A DNA stretch of 64,000 nt from Zasmidium citrigriseum (lineage: Eukaryota; Ascomycota; Dothideomycetes; Mycosphaerellales; Mycosphaerellaceae): the NCBI GenBank assembly GCA_002786025.1, contig NHNW01000043.1:1-64000 (forward strand). Reading direction: 5' to 3'. Of this stretch, positions 44,722 through 54,436 are shown piece after piece. The position numbers were made by a program, and so were the translations under genes. A model generated the notes under the pieces. The model worked only from the letters and a program-made list of their open reading frames with translations. It was not told the origin of the DNA and ran no database searches. Each line of letters opens with the position of its first letter. Positions within the stretch are counted from its first letter, which is position 1.

Positions 44722-47271
44722 TTTGTCGAGGGAGCTGCTGTGTTGCGACCGGAACGAACGACAGGTGACGGACGAGAGCGCGAAAGGAGGAAGAGACTCT
44801 TAACCTACCTCGACCGTTTCTCCTCACAGGCCTCGCCCTCATCAACTACGACTACACGCTAGGAGGAGTTCTTAGTGCCATCACAGCGGCAGAGACGATG
44901 TCGTCGGCCCCAGTGGTCCGGGGGTATGTGGCACAGTGGGCGAGGAGGAATTGTCACGATCATGACAAGCCGCGGTCTCGTTGAGGTGCTTGTCTTCTGA
45001 TGGTGCTCGCGGGACCGTTTGCCAGCCAACCTTGTCGACGTTGGCAGGCCGCGATGCTTCAGAACTGAGCGCGACAGTGGCTCGATTGATTGCAGGTGGA
45101 TTCTTCCCCTGTCTAGTTTTGCATCGAGTGTGGACGGCCAGCGACGATAGAGGCAGTAGTTCCTGACGGCGAGATTATTGGCATCCCTACCTCGCAAACC
45201 GCCTTATCCTGCCCTGACCGTTGTTCTTGATGAAGATCTTCTGCGAACGAGGGAAGCCACGGCATCATGGACACCACATGGACAGGAGACCGCTGGTTTC
45301 GAATGCTGCAAGTCAGCATAGTATCTGTAATTGAGCATTTACCGTTGCACTGATTCGTCAATGGATGCGCGGCATCCTCGTCGTCGAAGGATCGATTGCG
45401 CAAAGCGACATAGTAGTCACAAAGTCTGTTGTCACAAGACGGCTTCTGCCGAGGAGGTGAAGTCGGAAAGTTGCCTCGGTGGCGGCGTTGAGGGCAGCTG
45501 AAAGACTGGCGCTACTGCAGGTCCGACTTCGAAACCACGGCGGGGAAGCCAAGTTGTCCCCACACCACAGCAAGAAATAGAGGAGAGTCCGGCTGGGGTT
45601 GCACGATCGCCGAGGTTTCACATGGGAATTGGCTTCAGAGTTCATCATACCGCGCGTCGTAACATCAACGGCTGATGTTAATCGAGAGGAATTCGGATTC
45701 AGGTCCGACTCCCCATATGGACCATACCAAGTCGCACACCTTGGAGCCATGTAAAGAGGTCGACCGCAAAGAGCGAGGATACTCCATAGTATCTCAGATC
45801 CGGCGATGCCCTCGTATTTCCCCAAGCGAGTATGCACGTGTTGTAGTGTGCCAGAGATGAAGGCCAAAGGTCCGAAAACGATGGCCAGGCTGCGTCCCCA
45901 CCGGCATACAAGGAATACGCTTACAAGCACCGAGGCCGAACTTTCTGCAACGCTTAAGTATGCCTTGTTGGCTTGACGTCCGAAGACACTCCCATTGGTT
46001 TGAATTTGCTGAAGTGGATTCGGCGCCGATGGTCATTTAGGCGGCATCATCGATATCTGCAGAAGACGAGAAACCCGGAGTCCCAACCAAGTCTTGGCGG
46101 GATGAAAATCCGATGATAGTCGAGAGTCGTAGTTTTGATGGTGTGCTGACATGATTGATGAAAGCCGTCCTCTTCTATCACAACGCCAGAGTATCGTGAA
46201 CTTCTGACTCCTCATGAATTTAAGGTTGTCGTCCGAGGGTGGCTTTCTGCGTGAAGCTTGATCGTGAGGAGGTGCTGGAGGCTTCTCCAAATACTCCATC
46301 CGTTAGATTTGACCGGAACTTGCCCTGATGGCCAGCGGTCCGGACTTCGCAGCGTTGTCTGTTCAAGGCGTATCGAAACGCCACAGTATACACATTCTGA
46401 TGAACTCGCCGAATGCGTAGACCGAAGACTTGGAAAGGCCAGTCGTCGCCCAGTCACAGGAGTTGTAGGATTCCTTGTCCCGAGGACGTCAGCAGCGACG
46501 GTTGAAGTGGGCGACACAACATCTGTTGGTGACATCTTGACCCGCGTGTGCAGGATTCGTCCGCGGAGCCGGTGGAGTCGGTCTCGTTCTGGCCAGCAGC
46601 GCAAGAGTAACCACTGGCTCTTCTCCTTCCCTGAACCTGGATGAACAGCTCTCTCTGAAGAAGCACAAATCTCTAAGCTCTTGAACAGTTCGTTACACTG
46701 ACCATCTTTTGTGGCCAAGTAGGGGATCTTCCCAAGTCGTCCAGTGTGACGCTGTCGCCAAAACTCCAGCTGGAATGGATCCGGCCAGTATCCGATGAGG
46801 TCAATCCCTCACAGCATCCAGAAACAGCGTCTTGACATCGAGTCTTGGACCACGGTCGAGCCATCTTCGTGGTGAAACTCATCTGCACCGACTTTTGCAG
46901 CTCCGCGGCAGCGGAGATGCTTTTGTGGCCGTGTCGCCGATGGCAGATTCGTACAACCCGTCAGGATTTGTATGCTTCGCTGACAATGCTTTTTCAACCA
47001 TCATAGCGGCTCCTGACGATGTACGAGACGATATCGCTGGCGGTATTCAGCCATTGAGAGATGGAGTGCGAGTGTCTTCAAGGCAGTCTTGGACGGGCAG
47101 GGCTGAATCTTGGCCGACGTCGCCGTTCTTGGCCGGTAACACCGCAGAAGGCGGTGCAACAAAGACGGTGGGTACTGATACCTCACTTCTCATGTCAGCT
47201 TATAAGTATTCCGAACACATACCCAAATATTCCTCTCTAGGACCAAGAAGAGTTCGAAGATCCAGGAGAAG
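44722..47271. other. Gene-poor intergenic region
   Basis: About 2.5 kb. The longest frame (minus strand, 45930-45358, 190 codons) begins with a GTG-led hydrophobic stretch but has no clear start, splice partners or family. Other frames are short. I annotate no gene. Confidence 0.45.
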
Positions 47272-47682
47272 ATGAGCTCGGAGAAGAAGAAACCTCAGGC
47301 TCAGCCAGCCACGGCCGAAGCCGCAACGTCATCGCCGGCGACAACACTCCTCTCCTCTCCATCAACAGACCAGGAAGAACAAGATCCGCCGCAGTACTTC
47401 GACTCGGAGCCCAGTAGTCAGCCGCCGTCATACAACAAACACTGCGGTAATGCCTCGTCCAAGCGGAATTCCGGTCCAGCGTCCGCAGCGAGCGTGGCGG
47501 CCATCTTGGGTCCTCCTCCGGAAAAGCACAAGAAGATGAGCCTCAAAGACCGCTGGAAGGAGTTCATCCATAACGGCGGAAACTCAGGAGCAGATAAACC
47601 AGATTTCGGCCCCACGCACTCCAGGACGACTGTGAATATTGGCCAGGCGGACTTCCTGCCACCGAAGAAGAAGAATGGGTGA
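47272..47682 (+). CDS. Small disordered hypothetical protein
   Basis: A 136-codon frame. The protein is Pro/Ser/Thr/Gln-rich (PATAEAATSSPATTLLSSP), followed by SVAAILGPPPEKHKKMSLKD and a short amphipathic segment SLKDRWKEFIHN, ending in a lysine tail PPKKKNG. No signal peptide. The composition is protein-like and third positions are C/G-biased, but no family is recognised. A TCTCTAG acceptor-like site at about 47240 leaves open that this is the last exon of a longer gene. Confidence 0.5.
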   Translation: MSSEKKKPQAQPATAEAATSSPATTLLSSPSTDQEEQDPPQYFDSEPSSQPPSYNKHCGNASSKRNSGPASAASVAAILGPPPEKHKKMSLKDRWKEFIHNGGNSGADKPDFGPTHSRTTVNIGQADFLPPKKKNG

Positions 47683-48596
47683 ATCGCAGCCTCACTTGGC
47701 CATCAAGCTCGGCGAGCCCGAACATCTCGCTGAATATGTCTTCTTTTCCTCCCGGATCCAGTCGGTGAGAGGACTCGAGGCTGGCTGAGGGTAGCGGCGG
47801 AAGGAGGATAGGCGTGCCGAGGGGGCGCAGATCAGCTGTCAGTGAACGCCATCTTGTCCCTGCTTCCGGGTAATTCTCCTCGACCAGAGCCTCATGATGA
47901 TCCGGAATCTCGCATAGGCTTCTACAGCATCCACGCGGCGCTCCAGACTCGGCAGTCGTCAGTGAAGAAATGTCTACAGGCGATGCCCGACAGCTGTCTC
48001 ACCCTCGCCGTCGCAGCCGTTGGCGCTTGGACCCCTTCAACACGTGGATTTCAACGGCCCGTAGTCTCGACCGCATCTGACAGCCAGCCTCAATTCACCC
48101 ATTGGCGTCTCGCCAGCACTGCTTTCGAGTCTTTCCTACTCGCCTCCACGAATCACATCTCACCATCGCCGAATAATCCTCTACTCTGCGGTGCCTAGTG
48201 CTCCAGACTATTCACAACCGTTGCCAAACCACGTGGAAGAGCCTCTCGCTTAGCCACATTTGACTTTTGCGCCTACAGAACGCCTCGAACTCTCCGTGCG
48301 CAAGACTGCTTGCGACATGCACTGAATCTGGCTGTGAAGATGGACTCGGGTATGCGTCGAAGACCAATCTTCCGGCAGTCCATGTCGACGCCACGGTGGA
48401 GTCTGGTACCTGCGGCTTTTCGCCTACCTACGGTATATAGAGCAGGGCCGCCGCCGGCATGTGACAGCCATCATACACTGAGGTTACACAGCCATCACTG
48501 CAAAGCAGCTCCTTCCTTATCTAGATCCGCTCGCATACGACTACTCGGCCACGAGTCCACGCCCTCGCTCAGCAGACACACCAATCCGCAGTCGCT
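47683..48596. other. Intergenic region upstream of the amylase
   Basis: About 0.9 kb; the 3' part is the amylase promoter with a TATATAG box and a CACA/CTCG-rich leader. No other gene is supported. Confidence 0.5.
48434..48440 (+). promoter_or_regulatory. TATA box of the alpha-amylase gene
   Basis: TATATAG about 157 bp upstream of the amylase start codon. Confidence 0.55.
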
Positions 48597-50093
48597 ATGA
48601 GGTCTCACATCCTCTCGACCCTCGCTACCCTGACCGGCATCACTTCCGCGCTCACTCCCGCTCAGTGGCGATCGCAATCGATCTATCAGGTTGTCACCGA
48701 TCGCTTCGCTCAGACAGACGGCTCTACTACAGCATCATGCAACGTCAACGATTTCTGTGGAGGGACCTACCAGGGTCTTATCAAGCAGCTCTCATACATT
48801 CAGAACATGGGGTTCACCGCTGTCTGGATCTCTCCTGTTGTGACCAATATCGCAGGAATGACTGCCGACGGATCGGGTTACCACGGATACTGGCCTCGAG
48901 ACATCTACGACTTCACAACCAGCTTCGGATCGGCTTCCGATCTAGTAGCTCTTTCCAAAGCGCTGCATGACCGGGGCATGTGGTTGATGGTTGATGTCGT
49001 CACTAATCATTTCGCCAATGCCAACTCACAGACGAACTTCGACTTTACGACCCTCGGTGCTCCCTTCAACGACCCAAGCAAATTTCATCCCGCCTGCTGG
49101 ATTGATAACAACAATCTGACGAGCGTGCAGCAATGCTGGATGGGCGACAACAATGTAGCTCTGGCTGACATTCGCACCGAAGACTCGGCAATCCAGGCCA
49201 TCTGGACCAGCTGGCTCAGCGACCTCGTCAAGAACTTCACCATTGACGGCATTCGTATGGATGCCGCCCAACATGTTGACACTGGCTTCATCAAGAACTT
49301 TCAGGGCGCCAGCAATGGGATGCACTTCCTCGGCGAGGTCTATAACGTCGACCCGGCGAAGATGTGCCCCTACCAAAACTCCGTCACCGGTCTCATGAAC
49401 TACCCTGCGTACTCTTGGATCACCAACGCATTCAAGAATACCACCGGCAACATCAACAACCTGGTCAGCGGTATCAACACCATGAAGTCCACTTGCAAGG
49501 ATGTCACTCTCCTCGGCGCCTTCCTCGAGAACCACGATAACCCTCGCTTCCCAGCTCTCACCTCGGATCAATCACTCATTCAGAACGCCGTCGCTTTCGC
49601 CATGCTCCAGGATGGCATCCCGATCGTATACCAGGGTCAAGAGCAGAAGTTCTGGGGCGGCTCCGTCCCCTACAACCGAGAGGCTCTCTGGTCCAGCGGC
49701 TACTCGACCAGCAGCTCCACAACCCTCTACCCGTTCATCACGACCCTGAACAAGATCCGCGCCTGGGCCATCAAGAAGGACTCGACCTACCTGACCTACA
49801 ACGCCTGGCCGATCTACAACGACACGCAGACTATCATCATGCGCAAGGGCAACACCAACAACCAGGTCGTCAGCGTATTCACCAACCGTGGGGCTTCGGT
49901 TGCCTCAGCGAAGCTGACGCTCAGCCCTTCAAATTCGGGCTTCGCCAAGTATCAGTCTGTCATGGATGTCATCGCTTGCAAGACTTTCACCACCGACTCG
50001 CGGGGAAATCTTGGTGTTACGATCACCAACGGCTTACCGCAGGTCTTCTATCCTACGGCAAGTTTGAAGAGCAGTGGACTGTGCGGTCAGTGA
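48597..50093 (+). CDS. Secreted alpha-amylase, GH13
   Basis: Endo-hydrolyses alpha-1,4-glucosidic bonds of starch outside the cell. A single exon of 498 residues, close to Aspergillus Taka-amylase. Residues 1-20 are a signal peptide. The GH13 regions are all present: region I DVVTNH (133-138), region II GIRMDAAQH with nucleophile Asp222, region III LGEVYN with acid/base Glu247, and region IV FLENHDNPRF with transition-state Asp314. YQVVTDRFA and GYHGYWPRDIYDF are typical of fungal GH13_1. There is no starch-binding CBM20 at the C-terminus; the protein ends SGLCGQ. Compared with Taka-amylase, region II has DAAQ in place of DTVK, so the usual subsite Lys is Gln. The absence of introns is unusual, since many fungal amylase genes have several. 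Confidence 0.93.
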   Translation: MRSHILSTLATLTGITSALTPAQWRSQSIYQVVTDRFAQTDGSTTASCNVNDFCGGTYQGLIKQLSYIQNMGFTAVWISPVVTNIAGMTADGSGYHGYWPRDIYDFTTSFGSASDLVALSKALHDRGMWLMVDVVTNHFANANSQTNFDFTTLGAPFNDPSKFHPACWIDNNNLTSVQQCWMGDNNVALADIRTEDSAIQAIWTSWLSDLVKNFTIDGIRMDAAQHVDTGFIKNFQGASNGMHFLGEVYNVDPAKMCPYQNSVTGLMNYPAYSWITNAFKNTTGNINNLVSGINTMKSTCKDVTLLGAFLENHDNPRFPALTSDQSLIQNAVAFAMLQDGIPIVYQGQEQKFWGGSVPYNREALWSSGYSTSSSTTLYPFITTLNKIRAWAIKKDSTYLTYNAWPIYNDTQTIIMRKGNTNNQVVSVFTNRGASVASAKLTLSPSNSGFAKYQSVMDVIACKTFTTDSRGNLGVTITNGLPQVFYPTASLKSSGLCGQ

Positions 50094-50686
50094 GACGCCG
50101 CAGGCAATGCCGAGCGACGAAGGCAGGTCCTCCGCTCTTCACCAGGTTATATGGTCACTCGAGGCAATTTGGCATAGCGAGGCGTTGCATATTGTGCATT
50201 ACACTGGAAAGCCGCATGATCAGGATGTACGATACGGGACACTTGGAAAGACGGAAAAAGACGGCACAAAGAGACGACGAGACGAAGTTACGAAGTTCAC
50301 GACTCTCCTCTGTTTTGCATAGACGGATGTGTATCATCAGGATAGAAGCAGACAACAGCTTAGACATAGACCTCGAGACTCAATCATGAGCATGACCTAC
50401 CCCTTCTCCTACTTCTTATATTCTCCAACTTTTGAATGTACACTGACCAATTGAAAAGAGCATCAACATTGCAAAAGCAAATGCTTTTTTGAGGGTTTAT
50501 ATCACTCCAAGGATCGTCCCTATGCACAACTCTCTCCTCCAAGATCAAAGCCGTAAATCGAAAAAAGAGCCAGCAGCAAGAAGAGTAGGTACATTGAACC
50601 ACAAGACACAAAAGACAACAATAAATGCGGATCAATGCAAGATGCCAGACGCCTCTATCCCTCATCACTCATCACTCATTTCCCAT
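50094..50686. other. Convergent intergenic region
   Basis: About 590 bp between two convergent stop codons. It holds the 3' UTRs of the amylase and of the duplicated-domain protein. Nothing else is seen. Confidence 0.5.
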
Positions 50687-51526
50687 CTAAGGCGAGCCAA
50701 GAACAAACTGATCATTGCACTCAATCTTCTCCACCTCGCTCTCAGCTGGATGCAAGAAAGTCCACGGGTTCCCAGAAGCAAAAGTATTCTGGATGCTCTC
50801 GCCGCGCTTGAGGGTGATAACCTGGCCCTTCTTATCGGTGAGTCTGCAGCGGAGAGCTGGGTTCTTGACATCGGCGCCGAGGGTCAATTGGACGGTGTCG
50901 AAGGGGCCGTTGGAAGCGACGGGTGGGAGGATCTCCTTTCCACCTTGGGCGCCGACGGTGTTGAAGGGAGTCTGGGTGGCGAGTTCACTGGGTCCGGAGA
51001 GCTGGACTCTCACGGAGGTGTCTTTGTTCTCGACGGGTTGTTGGGGCATAGCGACGAAAGTAGGATCACAGATGATCTTCGAGACTTCCTTCTCGCCGTC
51101 CTTGAAAGTCCACTTTCCCTTGTCGCCGTCGGCGAAAGTCGTGTCGATGTTCTCACCACGGACGATCACGATGGGCTGGTGATACTTGTCGAGGATCTGG
51201 CAGCGGAGGTTCTGCGGCTGGAAGTCCTTGCCCAGGGCGAGCTCGACGGTCTTGAAGGGGCCGTGGGAGTGGGGACGCTTCTCCTCGCGCCATTTGCCGG
51301 CGTGCTCGAAGGAGGTTTCGACGGGGTGGCTGTAGCCGCCGGCGAGGATGACTTTGACGGAGGTGTCTTTCTTGTCGTGGGACCAGTCGTTGTTGTGGTC
51401 GTAGGAGTTGCTGTACTCAGTGGCCTGAGGGGCGTAGGCCGAAGAGGAGGATGAGGCGTAAGAGTAAGTTGGCGCGGCGAGGGAGGTGCCGGTCAAGGCG
51501 AGAAGGCTGACGATCCAGGCTTGCAT
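50687..51526 (-). CDS. Secreted protein with two tandem homologous domains
   Basis: The start MQAWIVSLLALTG at 51526 gives a clear signal peptide (1-18); the frame stays open to 51646 but would bury it. The mature protein of about 260 residues contains two related domains, about 54-157 and 169-274. Each begins DTSVKV or DTSVRV, contains GPFKTVELALG or GPFDTVQLTLG, then LRC, a RGENI or RGESI turn, a KWTF or PWTF strand, and ends with a second Cys (IICD, IECN). The two Cys per domain are at equivalent positions, so one disulfide each is likely. The pattern predicts beta-sandwich domains. I do not recognise a named family; a cell-wall or apoplastic role is inferred only from secretion. Confidence 0.8.
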   Translation of the reverse strand: MQAWIVSLLALTGTSLAAPTYSYASSSSSAYAPQATEYSNSYDHNNDWSHDKKDTSVKVILAGGYSHPVETSFEHAGKWREEKRPHSHGPFKTVELALGKDFQPQNLRCQILDKYHQPIVIVRGENIDTTFADGDKGKWTFKDGEKEVSKIICDPTFVAMPQQPVENKDTSVRVQLSGPSELATQTPFNTVGAQGGKEILPPVASNGPFDTVQLTLGADVKNPALRCRLTDKKGQVITLKRGESIQNTFASGNPWTFLHPAESEVEKIECNDQFVLGSP

Positions 51527-53228
51527 TTTGATGTTGGACTGTTTGAACTTGTTGCTGTATGTGCTGTGGATGCTTGACTGCTGGGTTTCCGAAAATGCGG
51601 CTATGCGAGTGAACGAATAGATACAAAGGAAACACAAAGGAAACAAGGAAATGGGAAAAGAGGCTGCTTTGGTTGCTGTTGTTGCTGGCTGTTGTTGATG
51701 TTCTGATGAAGAGAGAAAAGATCACCTAGACGGGGACTTACCAGGTACTTATACTACTCATCGTCCACCAACTGCTCACCAACCCGAAGTCACTCACCTA
51801 CATCTCACCACCAACAAGTACATCCCAAAATACTTCTGCATGCTCACTAAACATCCAGATCATAATAGCACCCTCTTGTCAGAAACGCCGAGACACCAGC
51901 CCAAATACCAAGACCTGAGAAATGCTTGATCTCGCGTTCAGCTCGCAAGCTCTCATGTCCCCCGGCTATTTCTTACTCGGCTTCGAGAATGATTGGTACA
52001 GAACGAAGTCTCGAGGGTTACACAACATGTAGGGGCGTCGTCTAGTCGCAATATGGAAGTTAAGAGCGTGGAGGCGGCTGACGGCCAAGACAAGAGAGTC
52101 GTTCAGATTCTACTGCATGAAGTTAGGACGATCTGGTGCTGCACGTGGCAGGCTCCGTGTCGAATCAAGGTGCATAGACTTGATGTTGGGCGCAGTCGAC
52201 TTGGCTATGTTGCCCTTGAATCCTAGTCTCGAAGGAAGAGAATCGTTTGGAGAAGAGGCTAAAGTCTGGGAATTTGACATGATCCTTGTCGTTCCATGTG
52301 CTCGAAGGATTCTTCCTTCTCGTTCAGAACTTCAGATCAATCGTTCGTTTAGAACTCTTGTGGGGTGCATGCTGCCGGAGGACTTGACTGTGAAAGTGAA
52401 GATCTCGTAAATATCAACGTCCGTTCGTTTGGTAAGTACTGCTGGTCTGTTGGCAAGCGGGGAGGACTTGGGGAGGTATCCCAAAGAGAGACCTGAAGCT
52501 CGGGCCGAATATGAGGAAAAGACAAAGACGGGATTCTGATGGCCTCTTTCGATTCATGCCAATTTCGTTAGTATGCAAAAAGGGTTCAGATGTGTAGGCT
52601 TGAGGCACTAGTTAGAATAGGGCTTCGAGGAGAGTTCAAAGCCTGATGTTCGGGATATAGCCGGATACAGCGGCCGTTGAACCCTTACTCCCTACTGGCC
52701 TCTACGAAATAGGGCTAATCTCACGGAGCAAACCTGGCTTTAATAAAGTTGATATAGACTCTGATCGATTCAAAGCCCAGACGAGATGGTGTTGATCAGA
52801 TTGCTTGTTTGTCAAAACTATGGAGAGCGAGCTGGCTAACTACGACAACGATAAGGCAGTGCTAAAACTGTCTGTAGACAAGGCTGAGACTAAGAGTGTC
52901 TGTGTGAGCCATTGTGCTGAGTGCTCTACATCCCGCGACAGAATGGGCCTATCTCCTGAGATCGGGCGTATGACGAGCCATCAGCAGTGAAATCCATTCC
53001 ACGGATACCGACAACCAGAATGAAGCACTTGGCCTTCTTACCCTAACAACACCGGCCACGATGCACGCCGCTAGTCTCACCACTGCCGCCCAAGGCCTGC
53101 GCAGCTCTAGCCCGTCCGAAGAGTTGCACAGCAAGGAGAAGTATAAGACTACCATCCAGTTATCAGCCCCTCCTCAACACCTCTTCAAACCAGTCGCTCC
53201 TAACATCAACACCACAACCTCCTCCAGA
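51527..53228. other. Intergenic region
   Basis: About 1.7 kb without a supportable gene. The left end is the promoter of the duplicated-domain protein, with a minus-strand TATAAG near 51750. Short frames at 51993-52410 on the plus strand lack coding character. Confidence 0.45.
53142..53148 (+). promoter_or_regulatory. TATA box of the small secreted protein gene
   Basis: TATAAGA, 87 bp upstream of the start codon at 53229. It argues that the longer frame from 53061 is leader, not protein. Confidence 0.5.
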
Positions 53229-53698
53229 ATGAGATTCCAACAAGCTCTCCTTACAATCCTCTTCGCAGCCCTCGGGGCAAACGCTTGCGCAGTGTACAAC
53301 AACTGCAAGTGCCACGATTCCAACACCGGCGTAAGTGCTCTCGATACTCGGCGTGGAACCGACGATTGAACATGCACCGCAGCTGCAGAACGACGACGTG
53401 ACGGAAAAGGCTTGCGCGGACTACGGCGACATGCATTACTATCCCGAGGACCACCATTCCGTAAGTCCAGCCATCCTCATCTCATTCCACGCAGAGGGCG
53501 ATGACTGAGAAACGGGATCCAGTGCCAACCAGACAGAGTCTCGCGCCACAGCTACCCGATCGTAAGTTCCAGCTTCTGTCCCACTCAGCGAAATCGAGCT
53601 GCTGGTGACGATGACAATAGAACAACTGCAACTGGGACGCCGCGTGCAAGGTGTACGGACAGCAATACTACCAATATTGCTGGAACAAGAATAGCTAG
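53229..53698 (+). CDS. Small secreted cysteine-rich protein, effector-like
   Basis: Four small exons (53229-53330, 53383-53460, 53523-53561, 53621-53698) separated by three phase-0 introns with GTAAG donors give 98 residues. Residues 1-19 are a signal peptide (RFQQALLTILFAALGANA). The mature 79 residues hold eight cysteines (20, 26, 28, 45, 61, 76, 82, 93), enough for four disulfides, with several Tyr and His between them and the end YCWNKNS. Every exon keeps the frame, so exon skipping would give shorter, still in-frame products. Size, secretion and cysteine content match fungal effector candidates or antimicrobial-type proteins, but no family is recognised. The 39-nt third exon contributes one cysteine and needs transcript support. 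Confidence 0.72.
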
Positions 53699-54436
53699 CA
53701 AGGCATTTGTGTGGACGGGTAATGAGAGATATGATGATCGAGGGTCAACTCCTCTTCGATCCTCTCGACGAGGTATTCCATGTGATCGCCAAGACTGAAT
53801 ACAGCTCACTCTCAATCCGAATCCGAATCCGAGATCCCTGTCCCGAGCCTGTGACTTCGCTCTGGCCTCTTCTTCTTGCGTCAAACGCCCAACAGGCTCA
53901 GTCACTAAGCCTGCCTCCCAACTATAAGTCCGCAAATCGAGAATCTTTCTCAAACAGCTTCGCGGACTTATCGAATCGCACCAAATCTCCCATCTCCAGT
54001 CTCACAAATCTTCCGTACATCACGAGTCGAAACGACCAATGCACAACCGACAAGATCGTAGTACATACGAGTGAGCATGTGATTGCCCACGTGCACGGAC
54101 CGCGTCTTGAAGCCTTGGGGCGATTCTTTTCTCACGCAGACGAGGAACCTTCCAGCGTACGTCATCAATCGAATGTGCTTCGATGCTTGTCTTTATTATC
54201 CAGGTACAGGATCTGAGAAGTTTGGAAAGAATGGTTGGATCTGTTGGCAAAAGCAGCTCTCATTCATTCTCGTATACGTCGTCTGGGTGGCCAGCCCCAT
54301 GCATACTGATGATCGTGTCCATAGGCAAAACTTACCGGAAGAAGTAGAGGTCATATCTTCGTGATTCATAATCATGCATCCCCAACAACCGTTGGGATTC
54401 ACCTTGTCCTCCTCCCTCCTTCACTACTCATCGCCC
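53699..54436. other. Intergenic region
   Basis: About 740 bp of converging 3' ends. No supportable gene. Confidence 0.45.

Noticed and set aside
45358..45930. 190-codon minus-strand frame with a hydrophobic start
   Set aside because: It starts at GTG, an in-frame stop lies about 100 nt upstream, and I find no exon partners or family. It could be a gene relic but is not supportable.
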